A DNA stretch of 10,039 nucleotides from Methylococcales bacterium (GTDB lineage: Bacteria > Pseudomonadota > Gammaproteobacteria > Methylococcales > UBA1147). The notes beneath the pieces were generated by a model that worked only from the letters and a program-made list of their open reading frames with translations, made no database searches and was not told the DNA's origin. This document shows, piece by piece, positions 1-4,447 of this stretch. The position numbers and the translations under genes are program-made. The DNA lies in assembly GCA_024958995.1 (NCBI GenBank), contig JANXGZ010000304.1, positions 1 to 10,039 of the forward strand, read 5' to 3'. The stretch's first letter is position 1. Every line of letters starts with the position of its first letter.

Positions 1-1592
1 CGTTCCAGACGATTAAACAGGCGACCGAGCCCGGAAAGATGCTCCTCGTTTAGAGAAGTTTCCACTGCCTGTTCTCGCAGGACTCGGATATCGGCGAGTC
101 CCATGCCGTAGGCTGAAAGTACACCGGCATAGCGGTGGATCAGGATCTTTCGGATGCCCAGTTCGTCGGCAACTTGGCAGACATGCTGTCCTCCGGCTGC
201 GCCGAAACAGCAAAGGGTGTAACCAGACAGGTCGTATCCTCGTTCTACCGAGATGCGCTTGATTGCATTGGCCATGTTTCCTACCGCAACAGCCAGGAAA
301 CCTTCGGCGATCTGTTCAGGTGTCTTCCGTCGTCCGGTGGTCTGGTACAGTTGATCGGACAGTTTTTCGAAGGCAGCTTGGACGGCGTGGAGGTCCGGTG
401 GCAGGTTTCCCTCTGGCCCGAAGACCTTGGGGAAGTGTTCGATGGATAGTTTACCCACCATGAGGTTTGCATCGGTGACACAAAGCGGCCCCCCATTGCG
501 GTAACAGCAGGGCCCTGGGTTTGCTCCCGCCGAATCAGGGCCGACTTGGAATCGCAGGCCATCAATCGCAAGGATCGATCCTCCTCCGGCTGCAACCGTG
601 TGAATGTTCATCATCGGGGTTTTAATTCGTATCCCGGCAACTTCCGTATCGAAACTGCGTTCCATTTTACCTGCATAATGAGCGACATCGGTGGAGGTCC
701 CTCCCATATCAAAGGTAACGATACGGTCGAATCCTGCCTGCCGTGAAACGGCGACCGCGCCGACGATTCCCCCGGCCGGGCCCGATAGAATGCAGTCCTT
801 GCCCTGGAACTGAACGGCGCTAGTGAGGCCCCCGTTCGATTGCATGAACATAAGCCGGAGTGATGTTTGGCTTGTTCCGGGATTGCCTGAAAGGCTCGAA
901 CCGAACTGGTCCACGTAATGACGCAGAACCGGCGAAAGGTAGGCGTCTGCAACTGTCGTATCGCCGCGGCTGACAATTTTCATCAGTGGAGAGACCTGAT
1001 GGGACAGGGAAATCTGGGTAAAACCAATGGTTTTTGCCAGTTTGCCGATCCGCAGTTCGTGTTGCGGACTTATCCACGCGTGCATCAGGACCACGGCAAC
1101 GGAATGGATGCCACTGTTGTAGACTTGTTCCAATGCAGCGCTGAAGCTTTGAATGTCGAGCGGTTCCAGTTCCTCTCCGGTTCCCGAGTGCCGGCCGTCG
1201 ACTTCAATAACCTTGCTGTACAGCATTTCCGGACGTTCGATCCGGAGGGCAAAGATGTCAGGCCGGTTCTGGTAACCGATCCGCAGGCAGTCGCGAAAGC
1301 CACGGGTAATGACTAGGACTGTTGGTTCTCCGTTTCGTTGCAATAAAGCGTTCGTCCCTACTGTGGTTCCCATCTTGATAACGTCGATGCTTCCTGCTGG
1401 GATCGCATGGCCTTCACTGATTCCGAGAATCCGACGGATTCCTTCGACGCCCGCATCACGGTAAAGTTCGGTCTTGTCGGAGAGCAGTTTACGGGTCAGC
1501 GTGGTGCCGTCTGGACGTTTGGCAACGATGTCGGTAAATGTTCCACCGCGGTCGATCCAGAACTCCCAACCCTTCTTCTTCTTATTTGTCAT
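1..1592 (-). CDS. 5-oxoprolinase (ATP-hydrolysing), N-terminal part, runs off the window
   Basis: This frame is open with no stop from an ATG at 1592 to the left edge, giving 530 codons of the protein's N-terminus. Family knowledge: 5-oxoprolinase opens 5-oxo-L-proline to glutamate in the cytoplasm using ATP, and the full enzyme has about 1200 residues (HyuA-like half plus HyuB-like half). Seen here: the opening motif FWIDRGGTFTDIV (residues 11-23), IKMGTTVGTNALLQR (72-86), ITRGFRD (95-101), ILSGPAGGIVG (268-278), FDMGGTSTDVAHYAG (294-308), NIHTVAAGGGS (329-339), VGPDSAGANPGP (350-361) and CCFGAAGGQH (461-470). These match the hydantoinase-A/oxoprolinase ATP-binding fold in order. RGGTFTD, as opposed to TGGTFTD, favours oxoprolinase over HyuA hydantoinase. 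No frameshift is visible. There is no clear Shine-Dalgarno before the ATG, and two TATTCACA-like repeats lie 20-40 bp upstream. Whether the HyuB-like half is fused cannot be seen. Confidence 0.93.
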   Translation of the reverse strand, partial: MTNKKKKGWEFWIDRGGTFTDIVAKRPDGTTLTRKLLSDKTELYRDAGVEGIRRILGISEGHAIPAGSIDVIKMGTTVGTNALLQRNGEPTVLVITRGFRDCLRIGYQNRPDIFALRIERPEMLYSKVIEVDGRHSGTGEELEPLDIQSFSAALEQVYNSGIHSVAVVLMHAWISPQHELRIGKLAKTIGFTQISLSHQVSPLMKIVSRGDTTVADAYLSPVLRHYVDQFGSSLSGNPGTSQTSLRLMFMQSNGGLTSAVQFQGKDCILSGPAGGIVGAVAVSRQAGFDRIVTFDMGGTSTDVAHYAGKMERSFDTEVAGIRIKTPMMNIHTVAAGGGSILAIDGLRFQVGPDSAGANPGPCCYRNGGPLCVTDANLMVGKLSIEHFPKVFGPEGNLPPDLHAVQAAFEKLSDQLYQTTGRRKTPEQIAEGFLAVAVGNMANAIKRISVERGYDLSGYTLCCFGAAGGQHVCQVADELGIRKILIHRYAGVLSAYGMGLADIRVLREQAVETSLNEEHLSGLGRLFNRLE

Positions 1593-1612
1593 ATAGATAG
1601 AGTTGTAAAATC

Positions 1613-1758
1613 TATTGACATTCTATTCACACGAGCGTTTTCTTGGGAAATCGTCAAAAATGACTGATCCATAAGTTGCTGTTTTTATTGGAATCACGAT
1701 TTTCACTGATTTTCGGTATTCACATCCTATTCACAGAAGGTATTCACACATGTGAATA
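1613..1758. repeat. Cluster of TATTCACA repeats (iteron- or DnaA-box-like)
   Basis: TATTCACA occurs at 1624-1631, 1717-1724, 1728-1735 and 1741-1748. An inverted copy TGTGAATA lies at 1751-1758 and a one-mismatch copy TATTGACA at 1613-1620. Start-to-start spacing is 11 bp (1613/1624 and 1717/1728) and 13 bp (1728/1741), close to one helical turn. The last two copies form an inverted repeat with a 2-bp centre (1741-1758). Preceded by C or G, each exact copy fits the DnaA box TTATNCACA at eight of nine positions. The cluster sits just upstream of the oxoprolinase start and at the island edge, so it could be operators for that gene, an origin-type iteron block, or both. Confidence 0.6.
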
Positions 1759-1784
1759 CACTACACCAGATTGATGATTTTCCC

Positions 1785-1810
1785 CCTCATTTAGCACAAG
1801 AATAATGAGG
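1785..1810. repeat. Inverted repeat, 7-bp arms
   Basis: CCTCATT (1785-1791) and AATGAGG (1804-1810) are perfect reverse complements separated by 12 bp. It lies in gene-free DNA just after the TATTCACA cluster. No T-run follows on either strand, so it is not an obvious terminator. Function unknown. Confidence 0.45.
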
Positions 1811-1939
1811 ATGGATGAGGTTTTATTTTACGACAGAAGGGATGAAATATTGCGTCTTCAAGAACTCACATCCCACACACCCTAAGGCATTGTTGATCAT
1901 GCAAGAAGACACCTCGTCCGAATGAAGTAAGGAGCATTA

Positions 1940-1993
1940 CAAGAAAAGTGCAATCTCCCTAATATATACATGAGTGGTTTTGCACTTTTCTTG
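1940..1993. repeat. Perfect 14-bp inverted repeat with 26-bp spacer
   Basis: CAAGAAAAGTGCAA (1940-1953) is the exact reverse complement of TTGCACTTTTCTTG (1980-1993). The spacer (1954-1979) is AT-rich and contains TAATATATA. A loop of 26 and no following T-run argue against a terminator. Possible roles are a dimeric protein-binding site, a recombination or transfer site, or the base stem of a structured RNA. Confidence 0.7.
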
Positions 1994-2045
1994 CATCAAT
2001 GGGCAACTGATTTTATCTGCAATCCCTGATACATTTTCAACCACT

Positions 2046-2064
2046 TCCGAACATCCTGTTCGGA
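2046..2064. repeat. Perfect 8-bp inverted repeat with 3-nt loop
   Basis: TCCGAACA (2046-2053) and TGTTCGGA (2057-2064) flank the loop TCC. The arms are GC-richer than their surroundings, giving a stable small hairpin on either strand. It belongs to the run of hairpins between 1940 and 2160. There is no T-run. Confidence 0.6.
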
Positions 2065-2101
2065 TTAGTGCCCCGTTCCAACAACCCTATTTAGACAACT
2101 A

Positions 2102-2127
2102 CTTTTTTTGGAGAAATCCAAAAAGAG
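2102..2127 (+). repeat. Hairpin with GAAA (GNRA-type) tetraloop
   Basis: TTTTTGGA (2105-2112) and TCCAAAAA (2117-2124) pair perfectly around the loop GAAA (2113-2116). The stem extends outward by a G-U (2104/2125), an A-U (2103/2126) and a C-G (2102/2127) pair, giving 11 pairs. A GNRA loop is a stabilising RNA motif only on the plus-strand transcript; the minus-strand loop would read TTTC. This hints that the plus-strand RNA is the functional form, though chance cannot be excluded. Confidence 0.5.
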
Positions 2128-2135
2128 CAGAACCA

Positions 2136-2160
2136 CCTGTGCTTGTGAGAGCAAGACAGG
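2136..2160. repeat. Bulged 9-bp hairpin
   Basis: CCTGT (2136-2140) pairs with ACAGG (2156-2160), then a single unpaired G (2141), then CTTG (2142-2145) pairs with CAAG (2152-2155) around the six-base loop TGAGAG. It follows the GNRA-type hairpin after 8 nt and ends about 50 bp before the first possible start of the RHH gene. A one-base bulge in an otherwise perfect stem resembles structured RNA or single-strand recombination sites. I could not find integron attC core sequences here. Confidence 0.5.
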
Positions 2161-2211
2161 GAACCAACACAAAAACATTATTTAGAAAACATCGTTTGTA
2201 TAAATAGATGT

Positions 2212-2556
2212 ATGAATATGAAGAAAACTACTATTGAAAAACGAGAACTCATTGCCAGAGGATTGATCCGAGAACCCATCAAATCTGACACCAAGTTTGT
2301 CTCGCTTATGAATGAATGGATTGCAGAAGATGACAAAAATCTTGATGCCGTCATTGAGCAACTCAACGCATACAGGAGTTCATTTATGAGCACCACAAAA
2401 TATCCCAAGATAATGTGCTCCGTCAGGTTAGACCAAGAGCAAGTGCAAATGATTGATGCATACATTAGGAACCAGAAACACCAACCATCATTCAGCGGGG
2501 TGATGAGATTGGCATTACAGCGCTTCTTGCGGGAAAAGATGTATGACTTGGAATGA
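2212..2556 (+). CDS. Ribbon-helix-helix protein, long ORF with probable internal start
   Basis: The ORF has 114 codons. Residues 66-109 look like a ribbon-helix-helix DNA-binding fold: a short strand (IMCSVRL), helix A (DQEQVQMIDAYIRNQK), a turn, then helix B starting at PSFSGVMRLALQ. Residues 1-58 are charged and helical-looking with no family I recognise. The ATG at 2212 has no Shine-Dalgarno. A TATAAA at 2199-2204 would put a transcript start near 2211, so the long form could only be made from a leaderless or very short leader. In contrast, the in-frame ATG at 2386 (residue 59) has AGGAG seven bases upstream and would give a 56-residue protein of typical RHH size. The main product may therefore be 2386-2556. 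The stop overlaps the next gene (ATGA). Likely an autoregulator, antitoxin-like protein or accessory DNA-binding protein of the island; the target is unknown. Confidence 0.65.
   Translation: MNMKKTTIEKRELIARGLIREPIKSDTKFVSLMNEWIAEDDKNLDAVIEQLNAYRSSFMSTTKYPKIMCSVRLDQEQVQMIDAYIRNQKHQPSFSGVMRLALQRFLREKMYDLE
2374..2388 (+). promoter_or_regulatory. Strong internal ribosome binding site and start
   Basis: AGGAG (2374-2378), a seven-base spacer, then ATG (2386-2388), in frame with the longer ORF that begins at 2212. This is the best Shine-Dalgarno/start pair in the island and supports a short RHH-only product. Confidence 0.65.
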
Positions 2557-2702
2557 AAATGTGTATGGCAGTAATACACAGAAAGTTCTGTATCAACTCA
2601 ACAGAGGCACAAATCAAAATGATGGATGCTGTGGCAGAACTACAAGGGATTGATAGGCACCAACTGGTTTTAGGATTACTGAAAGACCACATCCTCTACT
2701 GA
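2553..2702 (+). CDS. Small second ribbon-helix-helix protein
   Basis: The gene has 49 residues, starting at the ATG of an ATGA overlap with the previous gene's stop (2553-2556), so translational coupling is likely. Later in-frame ATGs at 2559 and 2565 are alternatives. The layout matches the RHH fold: a strand (KFCIN, residues 11-15), helix A (STEAQIKMMDAVAELQGI, 16-33) and helix B beginning DRHQLVLGLL (34-43). It resembles the C-terminal half of the preceding protein in spacing and pattern (strand, then Q-x-x-M-x-D-A in helix A), suggesting an old tandem duplication. Two co-translated RHH proteins might form a heterodimer. It is easily missed because of its length. Confidence 0.6.
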   Translation: MKMCMAVIHRKFCINSTEAQIKMMDAVAELQGIDRHQLVLGLLKDHILY

Positions 2703-2788
2703 TGCATACGAGGAGTGTTCCTTCGTTCATGGAACGATGCTTTGTTAGAAATGTCTATGTCAGTGGACAAACCTAGAAAGGTATCGAT

Positions 2789-2863
2789 ATGGAAATTCTG
2801 CTCTATTTTGGAACCGCAATGTTTGTGCTGTGGATGATTCGGAAAATGGGAAAACCCATCTGA
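2789..2863 (+). CDS. Possible 24-residue membrane peptide
   Basis: AAAGG (2777-2781) lies seven bases before an ATG at 2789, followed by 24 codons and a TGA. The peptide has a hydrophobic core (ILLYFGTAMFVLWMI, residues 3-17) and a basic tail (RKMGKP, 18-23), consistent with a single membrane span with the C-terminus inside. It is the last candidate gene before the terminator at 2888-2905 and is on the same strand as the RHH pair. Its length and composition recall small membrane toxins or small regulatory membrane proteins, but there is no homology evidence, and an ORF this short can occur by chance. Confidence 0.33.
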   Translation: MEILLYFGTAMFVLWMIRKMGKPI

Positions 2864-2887
2864 TTACCTTGTAGATTGTTGAATCAA

Positions 2888-2905
2888 AAGAGGAATGCTC
2901 CTCTT
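2888..2905. terminator. Candidate bidirectional terminator
   Basis: AAGAGGA (2888-2894) and TCCTCTT (2899-2905) form a 7-bp stem with the loop ATGC. On the minus strand the stem runs into TTTTGATT, so it fits the recombinase gene that ends 40 bp away. On the plus strand the tail is weaker (TTGTAGG). It sits exactly between two convergent transcription units. Confidence 0.5.
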
Positions 2906-2945
2906 GTAGGTTCGCAACACTTAGGTTGATTGCTCTTATCACCCC

Positions 2946-3548
2946 TCAAATCAAATCCATCACCTTCCTTTGTGCCAGAGCATCTACATCAATATAGCGT
3001 TGCGTTGTGGCAAGGTTTGCGTGCCCTGCTAATGCCATCACATCCCGCAAGGAACCACCTGCCATAGGGATTTTCTTTGCAACATTAGTGATGAAGGTTC
3101 GTCTGCCACTATGCGAACTCGCACCAACAAATCCTAAATCTCTATACCAGCGAGCAAATGTATTGACGATGACTTTGGCAGAGGTGCGAGCACTTCTCTC
3201 TGTTCTAACAACAAAATCATTTTCTATATCAAAGTGTCGGTTCTGTTTCGCAAGTTCTAATGCATCCACCAGTGCCACTTTGAGTTCCTTGTGAATAGGA
3301 ACCACTCGCCCAGACGGTTTGCCCTTACTTGCGTCATTCGTCAGGGAAATCACATCCATCAACTGGCATTCCGCATCAATCAAATGTCTCCATCTCAAAG
3401 ATGCAATCTCTTTGGCACGAAACCCTGCTTTGGTAGAGAGCAGGAAAATCACCTTGTTGCGAATGGGATGCCGAGTGCTTCCAAGGTATGCCATAGCAAC
3501 TGATGCCTGCTTGGTTGTGAGTGTCTTTGCTTGCTTGGTGAGTGCCAT
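2946..3548 (-). CDS. Minimal tyrosine recombinase (catalytic domain only)
   Basis: The protein has 200 residues from the ATG at 3548. This start is preferred because AAGAG lies six bases upstream, whereas the ATG at 3554 directly abuts that sequence. Numbered from 3548, the catalytic set of the tyrosine recombinase family is complete: Arg44 (AGFRAKEIASLRW), a lysine at 76 or 78 (SKGKPSGRVVPI), His146 and Arg149 (SSHSGRRTF), His176 (LAGHANLATTQRYID) and the nucleophile Tyr185. Family knowledge: these enzymes cut and rejoin DNA through a 3'-phosphotyrosine. Usual integrases carry 100 or more residues of SAM-like core-binding domain before the catalytic domain; here only about 25 residues precede it. 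It has its own promoter and terminator, converges on the RHH operon, and shares the AT-rich composition of the island. It is probably the island's integrase or resolvase; its substrate site is unknown. Confidence 0.88.
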   Translation of the reverse strand: MALTKQAKTLTTKQASVAMAYLGSTRHPIRNKVIFLLSTKAGFRAKEIASLRWRHLIDAECQLMDVISLTNDASKGKPSGRVVPIHKELKVALVDALELAKQNRHFDIENDFVVRTERSARTSAKVIVNTFARWYRDLGFVGASSHSGRRTFITNVAKKIPMAGGSLRDVMALAGHANLATTQRYIDVDALAQRKVMDLI

Positions 3549-3575
3549 AACCATCTCTTATATTAGTAGTGAAAG

Positions 3576-3591
3576 ATAATGATTACATTAT
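3576..3591. promoter_or_regulatory. Possible operator overlapping the recombinase -10 box
   Basis: ATAATG (3576-3581) and CATTAT (3586-3591) are inverted arms around ATTA. They cover nearly all of the -10 hexamer (3587-3592), so a protein bound here would block transcription of the recombinase. Short inverted or paired sites are the usual targets of RHH repressors, which makes the neighbouring RHH proteins candidate regulators (inference). Confidence 0.4.
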
Positions 3592-3615
3592 ATTACCATC
3601 AGTTACTCCCGCCAA
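3587..3615 (-). promoter_or_regulatory. Sigma70-type promoter of the recombinase gene
   Basis: Reading the minus strand, TTGGCG (3615-3610) is followed by exactly 17 bp and then a consensus TATAAT (3592-3587). Transcription would start near 3580, leaving a leader of about 30 nt to the ATG at 3548. Confidence 0.7.
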
Positions 3616-3660
3616 GGCGTTTTTGATAAAAGAAATAGTCATAGAAACATATACCTACAT

Positions 3661-3696
3661 CAACTGGTGGTGAAATATCTGTTTGGGAACCAGTTG
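3661..3696. repeat. 8-bp inverted repeat between recombinase and Sel1 gene
   Basis: CAACTGGT (3661-3668) and ACCAGTTG (3689-3696) are perfect reverse complements with 20 bp between them. It lies upstream of the recombinase promoter and downstream of the Sel1 gene terminator. It could be an operator or part of a recombination site. Confidence 0.4.
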
Positions 3697-3708
3697 TAAA
3701 TCAGGCAC

Positions 3709-3738
3709 AAAAAAAGGAGTGGCGGTATGCACTCCTTT
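3709..3738 (-). terminator. Intrinsic terminator of the Sel1-repeat gene
   Basis: On the minus strand a 9-bp stem, AAAGGAGTG with CACTCCTTT (plus-strand arms 3713-3721 and 3730-3738), encloses an 8-nt loop and is followed by a T-run (seven A on the plus strand at 3709-3715, partly within the stem). It starts 25 bp after the Sel1 gene stop. Confidence 0.85.
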
Positions 3739-3762
3739 CGTTGATGTTGTTTGGTGTCGGTT

Positions 3763-4131
3763 CTACTGGTGCTCTTCCATCCACTCCCTTGCTAATCGTT
3801 GTGCCTCTGCTATTTGATATGGGGTCAGCAGTAGGCGGGCAATAGTGTCTCTAAACTCTTTTGCTTTCCCTTCATAACCATTCCATGCAGCAAGGTTGTA
3901 AAACATATGTGCCATTACATAATCTTGGGGAACTCCGTCTCCCTTGTGATACATCCGTCCTAGATTGAATTGTGCCCTAGCATCACCTTGCTCTGCTTTT
4001 ACCTTGCAGTCTATGAAGTCTGGTTGAGCATCCCAGCAACTATCCGCAGTTACCCCAAAATAAGATGCCAACAACAAAACCGCACAAACGATGAAGATGA
4101 CGGCACAGACTCTGACAATAAGTTTTCTCAT
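3763..4131 (-). CDS. Sel1-repeat protein with N-terminal membrane or signal segment
   Basis: The protein has 122 residues from the ATG at 4131, chosen because AAGGGG stands 9 bases upstream and the protein then starts with a basic, strongly hydrophobic segment (MRKLIVR, then VCAVIFIVCAVLLLASYFG). The frame continues open to 4254, but that extension crosses a terminator and is unlikely to be translated. The segment could be a signal peptide or a membrane anchor, so the rest would be periplasmic. Sel1-like repeats follow: AEQGDARAQFNLGRMYHKGDGV, then a second unit with MAHMFYNLAAWNGYEGA, ending in a TPYQIAEAQRLAREW tail common in this family. Sel1 repeats are alpha-helical pairs used for protein-protein contacts; the partner cannot be deduced. 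Two cysteines (SCWDAQPDFIDC) after the hydrophobic segment could form a disulfide. It is flanked by terminators, so it is probably monocistronic cargo of the island. Confidence 0.8.
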   Translation of the reverse strand: MRKLIVRVCAVIFIVCAVLLLASYFGVTADSCWDAQPDFIDCKVKAEQGDARAQFNLGRMYHKGDGVPQDYVMAHMFYNLAAWNGYEGKAKEFRDTIARLLLTPYQIAEAQRLAREWMEEHQ

Positions 4132-4233
4132 TTCAGTCGCCCCTTTGCACACATCCCTTGGGAACGAGTATGCCACCTCTTCTTTGAGGCAAACAAGAAG
4201 TGCCCTCCATTGCACTGACTGAACGACAGGCAC

Positions 4234-4267
4234 AAAAAACCCCACAAGGCACATGCTCCGTAGGGTT
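4234..4267 (-). terminator. Intrinsic terminator upstream of the Sel1 gene
   Basis: On the minus strand AACCCTACGG (4267-4258) pairs with CCTTGTGGGGTT-type sequence (4247-4238), ten pairs including three G-U, and a T-run follows (six A on the plus strand at 4234-4239). It would stop transcription arriving from lpxD before it reaches the Sel1 gene. Confidence 0.65.
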
Positions 4268-4304
4268 CTTAAACAATCAATCTTCGTCCTGGCTTAATGG
4301 GAGA

Positions 4305-4336
4305 ATCAGAGAGTATCTGATTTTGCCTAGATCAGA
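4305..4336. repeat. ATCAGA / TCTGAT / ATCAGA alternating hairpins
   Basis: ATCAGA (4305-4310), TCTGAT (4316-4321) and ATCAGA (4331-4336) allow two mutually exclusive stems that share the middle element. The first extends to 7 bp with AATCAGA/TCTGATT. It lies in the 180 bp between the lpxD stop and the terminator at 4234-4267, close to where the base composition changes. It could be a weak terminator, an RNA switch, or a recombinase core site marking the right island boundary. Confidence 0.35.
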
Positions 4337-4447
4337 CAAGGGATGGACCAGCGTCATTCCTTTTCGTGAGCGACTGTCTTAGTGATCGGTGGTGTCAGGT
4401 AGCATTTACTCAGTTTTCCAGGCTGAGATAGCAGTTTGGAGCAGAAC

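Larger units (their letters stand above)
1593..2211. other. Gene-free AT-rich region with repeats and hairpins
   Basis: About 620 bp between the oxoprolinase start and the RHH operon. I see no convincing coding region on either strand: the longest candidate (1974-2207, plus) needs a GTG start, has no ribosome binding site, and runs through three hairpins. The region holds the TATTCACA cluster on its left and at least five inverted repeats in its right two-thirds. That density suggests a cis-acting DNA site (origin, transfer or recombination site) or a structured RNA. No tRNA, CRISPR or recognised riboswitch was seen. Confidence 0.6.

Noticed and set aside
2102..2160. An integron attC site formed by the two hairpins
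   Set aside because: No GTTRRRY/RYYYAAC core pair was found around them.
1974..2207. A 77-codon plus-strand ORF from a GTG
   Set aside because: No ribosome binding site, non-ATG start, and it passes through three strong hairpins; the composition does not look protein-like. The region is better read as non-coding.
2729..2776. A 15-residue ORF between the second RHH gene and the membrane peptide
   Set aside because: The GAGGAG upstream is 13 bases away, too far for a good start, and the peptide has no recognisable feature.
3574..3600. A dif-like Xer recombination site near the recombinase promoter
   Set aside because: Only the inner ATAA and TTAT arms and part of the right half resemble dif/cer; the left outer half does not align, so it was kept only as a side remark.
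4132..4254. N-terminal extension of the Sel1-repeat protein
   Set aside because: It would be translated across an intrinsic terminator, while a good Shine-Dalgarno and a signal-like N-terminus support the ATG at 4131.
1593..4440. tRNA gene, CRISPR array, transposase or IS ends in the island
   Set aside because: No tRNA-like TPsiC sequence, regularly spaced long repeat array, or transposase motif could be seen on either strand.
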